Positions 8,751-15,600 of a stretch of 43,998 nt of DNA are shown here, piece after piece. How positions within the stretch are numbered: the stretch's first letter is position 1; each line of letters starts with the position of its first letter. Where the stretch lies: the NCBI GenBank assembly GCA_016201285.1, contig JACQDE010000039.1, positions 1-43,998 of the forward strand, written 5' to 3'. A program made the position numbers and the translations under genes. The notes below the pieces were generated by a model. That model saw only the letters and a program-made list of their open reading frames with translations. It had not been told where the DNA came from and did not search any database. The DNA comes from Acidobacteriota bacterium (GTDB taxonomy: Bacteria > Acidobacteriota > Terriglobia > Acidiferrales > UBA7541).

Positions 8751-9308
8751 TTACAGATTTTCTTCGATCGCCTTCGCGTACACGTCGTGGCCGACCAGGC
8801 CGATGAAGCGCTTGAGGATCTTGCCGTCGCGGGAGATCAGCAGGCTGGTGGGCAGGCCGATGAGCCCGCCGAACTGGTCGGCAACCTTGTCGTTGCCCAG
8901 CAGGATGGGATAGTTCAACGGCATCTGCGCGCCGTTGACGTCGAACTTCATCTTTTCAACCCAGGGCGCAACCACGGTTTTTCCTTCCTCATCCATGGCC
9001 AGGCCGACCACGGTGAAGCCGCGCGCGCCGTACTTCTGTTGGTACTCGATGAACCACGGCATCTCGATCTCGCACGGGCCGCACCAGGTGGCCCAGAAGT
9101 TCACCAGCACCACTCTGCCACGGAACTGCTGGAGGCTGACGCTTGCGCCCTGCAAATCCTGCACCGTGAAATTCGGCGCGTTGGGCAGATCAGCCGCCTT
9201 CGCCGCGGCGGGCCGGGCCGCGTTCTTTGCCATCCATTTCTTGTCCACCACCACGGCGCCCGCCACCAGCGCGAATACAGCCACTGCCAACAGCAGGTTC
9301 TTCTTCAT
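8751..9308 (-). CDS. TlpA/ResA-like membrane-anchored thioredoxin
   Basis: 185 residues. A single hydrophobic segment at 4-22 anchors or exports it. The thioredoxin domain has WCGPC (75-79) after VVLVNFWAT, the conserved cis-Pro in IGLPTSLLI, and the AhpC/TSA-like insert typical of TlpA and ResA. Such proteins reduce apocytochrome c or other periplasmic disulfides. It starts 18 bases downstream of ccdA, whose product supplies electrons across the membrane, so the two very likely act together. Confidence 0.92.
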   Translation of the reverse strand: MKKNLLLAVAVFALVAGAVVVDKKWMAKNAARPAAAKAADLPNAPNFTVQDLQGASVSLQQFRGRVVLVNFWATWCGPCEIEMPWFIEYQQKYGARGFTVVGLAMDEEGKTVVAPWVEKMKFDVNGAQMPLNYPILLGNDKVADQFGGLIGLPTSLLISRDGKILKRFIGLVGHDVYAKAIEENL

Positions 9309-9326
9309 GAAGTCAGGCTCCCATCA

Positions 9327-10214
9327 TCAGTGCAGGATTGTTTTTTCCAGGTTGATCACGAAATCGTTGAGGAATGCAAATCGCGCGGAAAGCCAGGTGA
9401 GGCGGTCGGTGAAAATCAGCCCGCCGATGAACAGCAGCAACACGCCGCTGAACACTTCCACCGCGTGCAGATGGCGGCGGAATGTCTGGTAAAAGCGCAG
9501 AAAGCGGCTGAGGCCGAGCGCGGTGAGCAGAAAGGGCAGCGCGAGTCCCGCGGAATAGACGGCGAGGAGAAAGACGCCCTGGCCGATGGTCTCGCGGGTG
9601 GCGGCGATGGCCAGCACGCCGGCGAGGATCGGGCCGATGCACGGCGTCCAGCCGAAGGCGAATGCAAAACCCATCAGAAAACCGCTGACCGCGCCGGGCT
9701 GCCCGCCGACGTTTTGCAGATGAATGTCGCGGTTGAGCCACTTGGAAAGGAACGGCCCAGCCAGAAAAATCAGCGAAAGCGAAATCAGGTGGACCGGTTT
9801 GATGGCGCCTGCGGCGTCGCCGGCCACAAAGCGCATCCCGACGCCGGCGGCGATGAGCACGCCGCCCACGACCATGCCTGCGGCGATGGAAATGCGCCGC
9901 AGCCAGTCCATCAAATGCAGTCCGAAGAGAATGATTACCGCGCCGGCGACGGGCGCCAGCAGCGCCTTGTTCTTCAGCAGGAACGAGCCGACCGCGCTGG
10001 CGGAGGCGCCGAAGGCGATGAACACCACGGAAAAGCCGGTGACGAAAGCCAGCGCGGAAATCAGCAGGCCGCCGCGCGGCGCTTCGCCCTGCTTCAGTTG
10101 CTCGACGCCGATTCCCGACAGCATCGAGATGTAGCCCGGCACCAGCGGCAACACACACGGAGAGAGAAACGAAACCAGCCCCGCAATAAACGCCGCGATG
10201 ATGCCAACTTCCAT
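9327..10214 (-). CDS. ccdA: CcdA cytochrome c biogenesis / thiol electron carrier
   Basis: 295 residues with about six membrane helices. SFLSPCVLPLVPGY near the N terminus and WTPCIGPIL in the middle carry the two essential cysteines with their prolines. CcdA moves electrons from cytoplasmic thioredoxin to periplasmic thiol proteins. The longest frame opens with TTG at 10235, but ATG at 10214 has AAGGA five bases before it and starts right at the first helix, so I chose it. First gene of a minus-strand series with the TlpA-like, CyaY and DsbD-like genes. Confidence 0.93.
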   Translation of the reverse strand: MEVGIIAAFIAGLVSFLSPCVLPLVPGYISMLSGIGVEQLKQGEAPRGGLLISALAFVTGFSVVFIAFGASASAVGSFLLKNKALLAPVAGAVIILFGLHLMDWLRRISIAAGMVVGGVLIAAGVGMRFVAGDAAGAIKPVHLISLSLIFLAGPFLSKWLNRDIHLQNVGGQPGAVSGFLMGFAFAFGWTPCIGPILAGVLAIAATRETIGQGVFLLAVYSAGLALPFLLTALGLSRFLRFYQTFRRHLHAVEVFSGVLLLFIGGLIFTDRLTWLSARFAFLNDFVINLEKTILH

Positions 10215-10239
10215 GATTCCTTCCGTCCTTCGCAAAACC

Positions 10240-10264
10240 GGGCGGGTCTAAAGACCCGCCCCTA
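10240..10264. repeat. GGGCGGGTC hairpin repeat
   Basis: Perfect nine-base stem GGGCGGGTC / GACCCGCCC with loop TAAA, followed by CTA, just upstream of ccdA. One of the short single-hairpin repeats of this genome. Confidence 0.7.
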
Positions 10265-10405
10265 GATCTTCGATGTCCTGCGTGCTGCACCCGATTCAAA
10301 TCAAACCGCTATTCTGGCACATTCCCGCCGGTTTTTCTTCCGCGCGTTGACCGCAGCCAGCCGTGGGCGTCAGGTGCAGGGAAAAGCCAGCGCCCGTGTC
10401 GACTC

Positions 10406-11218
10406 TTGCGCACGCCTAACTCCTTGAAGACGCAAAACATCCCAATTCGTCGGCGGTTGGCGCCCCTCGTGCATTTCGGCCGGGTGGCGCTGCGGTGGTT
10501 TTTGGGCCGCGCGCCGCTGGAGGCCGCCATGACGCCGAATCAAATTACGGTGCTGCGGGTACTGGCCGCGCTTGCGGCGGTGGCGCTGTTTGGGCGAGGC
10601 GCGTCCGCCAATCTCGCCGCGGTCGCGCTGACGGTGGCCGCCATCGTGCTCGACGCCGTGGATGGCTGGGTGGCGCGGCGGAAAAATCTCTCCACGCCGC
10701 TGGGCGCGCAGTTTGACATCCTCGGTGACCGTGTGGTGGAAAACCTCTACTTCACGTACTTCGCCGTTTGCGGGCTGATTCCCGTCTGGGTGCCGGTGCT
10801 TTTCTTCGTGCGCGGCGCGGCGACGGACTTCGTCCGCGGGATTGCCGCGCGCGAAGGCAGGACGGGATTCGGGCGAAACTCGATGCTCGACACGCGGTGG
10901 GGGCGGGCGCTGGTGGCCTCGCGCGCGAGCCGCGCCGCCTATGGCGCGATCAAGTGCGTGTGCTTCTGCGCGGTGGGATTGCAGCTCACGGTTTCCTCGT
11001 CCGGCGCCGCGGTGGTGTCGCACCTCGGCGCAACGTTGCCGTTGATGATTGCGATTGTCGCGCAGGCGCTGGTCTGGCTGACGGTGGCGTTCTGCGTAGT
11101 GCGCGGTCTGCCGGTGCTGTGGGAAGGGCGCCGCCACCTGGAAGCAATGGGTAAGCCGGCCGCCACGAAAAACGCTCCGCGACGCGCAATGCCACTGCCG
11201 CGGAGGTCGGCGGCATGA
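10406..11218 (+). CDS. CDP-alcohol phosphatidyltransferase
   Basis: Carries a complete CDP-alcohol phosphotransferase signature, D-x2-D-G-x2-A-R-x8-G-x3-D-x3-D, in DAVDGWVARR followed by GAQFDILGD, the metal and CDP site. Several membrane helices follow. It transfers a phosphatidyl group from CDP-diacylglycerol to an alcohol; whether that is inositol phosphate, glycerol phosphate or another acceptor is not visible. The start is open: the long frame uses TTG at 10406, while ATG at 10529 has GGAGG seven bases upstream and would give 229 residues. It overlaps the HAD gene by ATGA and so is translationally coupled to it. Confidence 0.88.
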   Translation: MRTPNSLKTQNIPIRRRLAPLVHFGRVALRWFLGRAPLEAAMTPNQITVLRVLAALAAVALFGRGASANLAAVALTVAAIVLDAVDGWVARRKNLSTPLGAQFDILGDRVVENLYFTYFAVCGLIPVWVPVLFFVRGAATDFVRGIAAREGRTGFGRNSMLDTRWGRALVASRASRAAYGAIKCVCFCAVGLQLTVSSSGAAVVSHLGATLPLMIAIVAQALVWLTVAFCVVRGLPVLWEGRRHLEAMGKPAATKNAPRRAMPLPRRSAA

Positions 11219-11997
11219 ACGTCGCGGCGTTCTTCGACATTGACGGCACGCTCGTGCCGTCGCCCTCGCTGGAGAAGCGTTTTCTCAGCTACCTGCGCTG
11301 GCGCGGCGCAGTCGGTGCGGCGAATTATGCGCGGTGGCTGCGGGCGCTGCTTTCTACGATGAATCTGCCAGCGGCAGACGCTGCGGGCGGCTGGGAGATT
11401 TTCATCGCGCGCAACAAGGCGTATCTCGAAAAAGTGCCGGTGGCGGCGATGGACGCGTGGCTGGCGTGGCTCGCACGGCATCCGATTGAAAGAATTCCCG
11501 AGGCGCTGCGGCGGATGGACTGGCACGCGCGCCAGGGGCACAGGATTTTCTTGTTGAGCGGAACGCTGCGGCCGCTCGCCGACGCCGTGGCGCGGCTCCT
11601 TCCCGTGCCCGTGGAAGTCTGCGCCACGGAAATGGAAAGCATGGGCGGGCGCTACACCGGCCGCGTGCGCGGCGAAGCGGTGTGCGGGCCGGGAAAGGCG
11701 CGCGCGATGGAACGTCTCGCGACGGAATTTTCACTGGACCTCGCCCGCAGCTACGCCTACGGCGACAGTTACGCCGACCGCTGGATGCTCGAGCGCGTGG
11801 GGCATCCGGCCGCGGTGCAGATTGCAGCGAGTCCGGCGTGGCGGCTGGCGTGGCTCGCGCGGCGGCGCGGATGGCCGGTGTTGCAGTGGAGCGTGGCAAG
11901 TCGGGAAGGAGGAAAAATCAAACGCGGAGACGCAGAGGGCGCAGAGGGGCGCAGAGAAGCAGCAGCCATCATCGGCGCGGACGGGAGAAGCAGATGA
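11215..11997 (+). CDS. HAD-superfamily phosphatase (subclass IB-like)
   Basis: 260 residues. HAD motif I is FFDIDGTLVPS (nucleophile Asp8, acid/base Asp10), motif II is the Ser of IFLLSGTLRPLAD, and motif III/IV is YAYGDSYADRWML. The layout fits SerB/PGP-type HAD-IB hydrolases, which remove phosphate from small molecules or lipid head groups. ATGA overlaps join it to the CDP-alcohol enzyme before it and the PAP2 enzyme after it, suggesting it dephosphorylates the product of the former. The last 27 or so residues, after GGKIKRGDAEG, are encoded by a dispersed GACGCAGAG repeat and are probably not part of the fold. Confidence 0.85.
   Translation: MNVAAFFDIDGTLVPSPSLEKRFLSYLRWRGAVGAANYARWLRALLSTMNLPAADAAGGWEIFIARNKAYLEKVPVAAMDAWLAWLARHPIERIPEALRRMDWHARQGHRIFLLSGTLRPLADAVARLLPVPVEVCATEMESMGGRYTGRVRGEAVCGPGKARAMERLATEFSLDLARSYAYGDSYADRWMLERVGHPAAVQIAASPAWRLAWLARRRGWPVLQWSVASREGGKIKRGDAEGAEGRREAAAIIGADGRSR
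11921..11960. repeat. GACGCAGAG-type tandem repeat
   Basis: Iterated words of the type CGCGGAGACGCAGAGGGCGC across about 40 bases, forming the 3' end of the HAD gene. Short GCAGAG repeats of this kind are scattered in many environmental bacterial genomes; here it encodes a C-terminal tail. Confidence 0.6.
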
Positions 11998-12962
11998 AGT
12001 CGGCAAACACAATAGAATGCGGCAGCAGCTACGGCACCCCGATGAGTCTCACCGGACACAAGCAAAGATCGGCGCCGCAGAATGCAGGAGTGATGCAGTG
12101 GTCGCGCGCGGCGCTCGCCCAGTGCGGGCCGTACGAGTGGGTAACGCTCGGTTACCTGGGCGTTTCCAACCTGCTCCTGCTTCTTTTCCGGAGCAACCTG
12201 CCCGACGCGGAGAAATATTTTCTCCTGCACGGCGCGGTTGGCACGGGGATGCTCGTGCTGGTCTGGGGCGCGCAGAAGTGGCCGTTCGCGGGCCTGCATT
12301 TCGCGCGGCACTGGTATCCCTTTGCGCTGTTCATCTATTTTTTCGAGGAACTGCACCACACTGTTCACCTGATCTTTCCCGGCTGGTTCGACCGCTGGCT
12401 GATCGCGTTCGACTTCGCGCTGTTCGGCGTCCACCCGACAGTGTGGCTCGAGCGATTCGCCGCGCCCGCGACAAACGATCTGATGGCGTTCTTCTACCTC
12501 ACCTACTACTTCTATACCGTTGCGCTGGCGGGCGTGCTCTACGCGAAGAAAGAGTGGAAAGAATTCTGGACGGTAATGACGGCCACGGCGATGGCGTACG
12601 CGATCGGCTACGTCATCGCTCTCGTGTTTCCGATTGAAGGGCCGTACCACACGTTGCGGGCGTTGCAGCGCGGCGGGCTCGAGGGCGGTCCGGTGACGTT
12701 GCTGATGAGCCTGATCCAGCAGTTCGGACGGGTGCACGGCGCGGCGTTCCCGTCGCTGCACGTGGCCGGCGCGTTCGTCGCGCTGCTCGGGGCGCGGCAA
12801 TTCGCGCGGCGTCTGTTCTGGGTATTCCTGCCGCTGTTCGCGGCGATGTGTGTTTCAACGGTCTATGGCCGCTATCACTATGTGGCGGATATCTTCGGCG
12901 GGCTGATCGTGGGTGCGGCGGGGTTTTGGTTCGCGGAGAGGTGGGAGGCGAAGAAAGCGTGA
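11994..12962 (+). CDS. PAP2 / AUR1-like membrane phosphotransferase
   Basis: 322 residues, about six membrane helices. The PAP2 catalytic set is present: PSLHVAGAF (motif 2, His) and GRYHYVADIFGGL (motif 3, His and Asp). The architecture resembles the PAP2_3/AUR1 group, which includes inositol-phosphorylceramide synthases and lipid phosphatases. ATG at 11994 overlaps the HAD stop (ATGA) and has GGGAGAAG before it; a longer frame starting inside the HAD gene is an artefact. Third member of a coupled trio, so it probably acts on the same lipid as the CDP-alcohol enzyme. The substrate is inferred, not shown. Confidence 0.85.
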   Translation: MKSANTIECGSSYGTPMSLTGHKQRSAPQNAGVMQWSRAALAQCGPYEWVTLGYLGVSNLLLLLFRSNLPDAEKYFLLHGAVGTGMLVLVWGAQKWPFAGLHFARHWYPFALFIYFFEELHHTVHLIFPGWFDRWLIAFDFALFGVHPTVWLERFAAPATNDLMAFFYLTYYFYTVALAGVLYAKKEWKEFWTVMTATAMAYAIGYVIALVFPIEGPYHTLRALQRGGLEGGPVTLLMSLIQQFGRVHGAAFPSLHVAGAFVALLGARQFARRLFWVFLPLFAAMCVSTVYGRYHYVADIFGGLIVGAAGFWFAERWEAKKA

Positions 12963-12987
12963 GAAGTGATAGAAAAATTCAAGGAGA

Positions 12988-13089
12988 TGTCATTCCGAGG
13001 GCCGACGTGTTTTGCCGAGCCGAGGAATCTGCTGCAGTGATTGGCGTGCGAAAAACCGCGCGCAGATTCCTCGCTTCGCTGGAATGACA
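12988..13089. repeat. TGTCATTCC inverted repeat, copy E1
   Basis: Left arm TGTCATTCCGAGG...GAGGAATCTGC, right arm GCAGATTCCTCGCTTCGCT followed by GGAATGACA. The ends are perfect inverse copies over about nine bases, and the inner GAGGAATCTGC pairs as well. It fills most of the gap between the PAP2 and surE genes. A one-armed relative lies at 15557. Confidence 0.75.
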
Positions 13090-13138
13090 AGAAACGCGAC
13101 ACGCTGACGCAAAGCCAACTATTCTCTCTGCCGCCTCT

Positions 13139-14014
13139 TCATTTCGCTGTTGCCGCCCTCTTTTCGAGCGTGCGGAGGGACTCGAATCCGTTCGCGTCCG
13201 TGACGTCCAATGTCATCGGCGTCAGGGAAATGTAGCCGTGCAGGAAAGCCCAGACGTCCGTGCCTTCTTCGTCGCTATCGCCTTTTTCCGGCGGGCGATA
13301 TTTCGACCAGAAGTAGATGCGGCCGCCGGGGCTCTGCCGCCGCTCAAAGCTCTCGTTGCCCTGCTTCCCACTCAGGCGCGTGACCCTGACGCCCCGGTGT
13401 TCGCCGGAGGGCGCGTTCACGTTCAGGAAAAACCCCGGCCTCAAGAGTTTTCTCTCGCGGAGCTGTTCCACGAGCTGCCGCACGTAGGCGGCGGTCGAAA
13501 CGTAATCCTCGTCCTTGTTCCCTTCCATGGAGACGGCGATCGCCGGAATGCCGATGCGCGCCGCTTCCCGCGCCGCGCCGAGCGTGCCGGACAGATAGAC
13601 GCTGGCCACGCCGAGGTTGTCACCGCGGTTGATGCCGCTGATGATGATATCCGGCCGCTTCGGCAGCAGCGACTCCACGGCTAGGCGCACGCAGGTGGCC
13701 GGCGGGCCTTCAACGGCGTACCAGGTGGCGCCGTTCGGCTGCTTGCGCTCGTTCACAAAGATCGGCTCGCGCGTCGTGATGATGCTGTGCCCTTTGCCGC
13801 TCTGCTCGACCGCGGGCGCGGAGACATGGAGATCGCCCATCGTACGGAAGGCATCGATCAGCGCCTTCAGGCCCGGAGCGTCGTAGCCGTCGTCGTTGCT
13901 CAGCAAAATGGTGAAGTTCCCGGCGGCGGGCGCCGGCGCCTGTTGCGCCCCGAGGGGAACGACGGCAAAAAGAATAATGAGCAGGAAGAAGATCATTCGC
14001 GGGCATCGCTGCAT
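13139..14014 (-). CDS. surE: 5'/3'-nucleotidase SurE, exported form
   Basis: 291 residues. The family signature SNDDGYDAPGL (Asp41, Asp42) follows an N-terminal hydrophobic segment ending in PLGAQQA, so this SurE is probably exported, unlike the usual cytoplasmic enzyme. Other SurE blocks are present: APAVEQSGKGHSIT-like, VEGPPATCVRLAV, DIIISGINRGDNLG and SGTLGAAREA. It removes phosphate from nucleoside monophosphates. AAGGAGGA five bases before the ATG fixes the start and keeps the signal peptide in the protein. It may serve in scavenging extracellular nucleotides. Confidence 0.93.
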   Translation of the reverse strand: MQRCPRMIFFLLIILFAVVPLGAQQAPAPAAGNFTILLSNDDGYDAPGLKALIDAFRTMGDLHVSAPAVEQSGKGHSIITTREPIFVNERKQPNGATWYAVEGPPATCVRLAVESLLPKRPDIIISGINRGDNLGVASVYLSGTLGAAREAARIGIPAIAVSMEGNKDEDYVSTAAYVRQLVEQLRERKLLRPGFFLNVNAPSGEHRGVRVTRLSGKQGNESFERRQSPGGRIYFWSKYRPPEKGDSDEEGTDVWAFLHGYISLTPMTLDVTDANGFESLRTLEKRAATAK

Positions 14015-14050
14015 GGAGTCCTCCTTGGTGGAGTCAACCTGTCAGATTAC

Positions 14051-14081
14051 GGGCGCGGCCGGCCTCGGCGGGCGCCCCTAC
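14051..14081. repeat. GGGCGC...GGGCGCCCCTAC palindromic repeat
   Basis: Short GC-rich palindrome ending CCCCTAC, upstream of surE, of the same class as the repeats at 7542 and 43263. The remainder of the 110-base gap shows nothing further. Confidence 0.5.
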
Positions 14082-14124
14082 AACCGTGAACTCACGTGTT
14101 GCACGCGGCGGGATCAACCTGCCG

Positions 14125-15534
14125 CTACAGAACTGGATGCTGTTTGCGCCAGCCGTGCGCCTGTTCGTACGCCAGCGCGAGGCGCAAGACGATTTCTTCG
14201 CCGCACGCCGGGCCGATGAGCTGCAAACCAAGCGGGAGGCCCGGACTCGTAAAGCCGCACGGCACGGACACCGCCGGTAAACCTGCTAGGTTAGCCGGCC
14301 GGCAAAGACGGAGCAACGCCGCGCGCACGGTCTCCTCTTCGCCGCCGAGGGAAAGCATTTTCTGGCTGATCTGCGGCGCGGGAACCGGCGTGACGGGCAC
14401 AAGGAGGGCGTCCACGAGCGCGAACGCGCACTCGAATTCCGCGCGGATGCGCCTCTGCATCTCGAACGCGCGGATGTAATCCACCGCGCGCACGTCCGCG
14501 CCCATCTTGAGGCGCTTGCGGACGTCTTCGCCATAGTCGGCGGCGCGCGGAGGCCACCAACCCTGGCGCTGATGATAGTGCGTCGCCTCGGCGAGCGCGA
14601 TGTGGTTGCTGGTTTCGACTGAATCGGCAAGCGAAGGCAGCGAGACTTCAATGATCTCGGCGCCCCACTGCTCGAAATGTTTCGCCGCCTTGAGGATGGC
14701 GCGCCGCACTTCTTCGTCGAGCCCGTCGAAGAAGTAGTCCCGCGGGAGGCCGAGCCGCAAGCGCTTCGGAAGTTTCCCGAGATTCTCCGGTAGAGTGAGC
14801 GGCGGCAGCGCGAGCGTGGTGGTGTCGCACGGGTCGCGCCCGGTGATGGTGCGAAGGACGATGGCGGCGTCCGTGACGGTGCGCGCGAGCGGGCCGACGT
14901 GGTCGAGCGTGGGCGAAAGCGGAATCGTGCCGCATGCGCTCACGCGCCCGTAGGTGGGCTTGAATCCCACAAGGCCGCACAGCGCCGCGGGGATGCGGAT
15001 GGAGCCGCCGGTGTCGGTGCCGACCGAGGCATAGCACATCCCTGCCGCCAGCGCTGCGGCCGAGCCGCCGCTCGAGCCGCCGGGGATGCGCGAGGTGTCC
15101 CACGGATTGCGTGTGGAGCCGTAGTGCGGGTTCTCGGTGGTCACGCCGTAGGCGAACTCGTGCAGGTTCGTCTTGCCGACGAGGACGGCGCCGGCGCGGC
15201 GCAGGCGCTTCGCTACCGTCGCATCTTCGCGGGGAGTATTGTCCGCGAGGATTTTCGAGCCGGCCGTGGTGCGGATTCCTTTTGTCGCGATGTTGTCCTT
15301 CAGCGAGATGGGAATGCCGTGGAGCGGGCCGCGGTAACGCCCGCGCGCAATTTCCCGTTCCGCGCGCTTCGCCTGTTCGCGCGCCGCCGCCGCGCAGACA
15401 GTGATATAGGCATTCAACTTCGGATTCAGTGCTTCGATGCGCGCGAGGACGGCGTCGAGCAACTCGACCGGCGAGACTTTCTTCTTTTTCAACAGCGGCG
15501 CGAGTTGTTCGATCGTCTGAAATGCGAGGTCCAT
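14125..15534 (-). CDS. Amidase signature family enzyme (GatA-like)
   Basis: 469 residues with a complete amidase-signature triad: Lys79 in GIPISLKDNI, Ser154 in PGGSSGGSAA and nucleophile Ser178 in GTDTGGSIRIPAA. Length and sequence are close to GatA, the amidase subunit of tRNA-dependent transamidation, but no gatB or gatC lies nearby, so it could equally be a stand-alone amidase. The start ATG at 15534 has a poor ribosome site. It lies between surE and lptD on the same strand, separated from both by repeats, and shows no clear functional link to them. Confidence 0.85.
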   Translation of the reverse strand: MDLAFQTIEQLAPLLKKKKVSPVELLDAVLARIEALNPKLNAYITVCAAAAREQAKRAEREIARGRYRGPLHGIPISLKDNIATKGIRTTAGSKILADNTPREDATVAKRLRRAGAVLVGKTNLHEFAYGVTTENPHYGSTRNPWDTSRIPGGSSGGSAAALAAGMCYASVGTDTGGSIRIPAALCGLVGFKPTYGRVSACGTIPLSPTLDHVGPLARTVTDAAIVLRTITGRDPCDTTTLALPPLTLPENLGKLPKRLRLGLPRDYFFDGLDEEVRRAILKAAKHFEQWGAEIIEVSLPSLADSVETSNHIALAEATHYHQRQGWWPPRAADYGEDVRKRLKMGADVRAVDYIRAFEMQRRIRAEFECAFALVDALLVPVTPVPAPQISQKMLSLGGEEETVRAALLRLCRPANLAGLPAVSVPCGFTSPGLPLGLQLIGPACGEEIVLRLALAYEQAHGWRKQHPVL

Positions 15535-15556
15535 AGCCGCGTTGTGCTTTCGATCG

Positions 15557-15586
15557 GAGAGATTCTTCGCTTCGCTCAGAATGACA
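15557..15586. repeat. One-armed TGTCATTCC repeat, copy E2
   Basis: GAGATTCTTCGCTTCGCTC followed by AGAATGACAT, the same as the right arm of E1 with a few changes. No partner arm is visible. Confidence 0.55.
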
Positions 15587-15600
15587 TCAACACTTCCTGC

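Noticed and set aside
8787..10265. 492-codon open frame opposite TlpA/ccdA
   Set aside because: Antisense to two well recognised genes; no motif.
11682..11993. Longer start for the PAP2 enzyme
   Set aside because: The extra 104 codons overlap the HAD gene in another frame. ATG 11994 has a ribosome site and an ATGA overlap.
14125..15534. Confident naming of the amidase as gatA
   Set aside because: No gatB or gatC nearby, and amidase-signature enzymes of other function look alike at this level.
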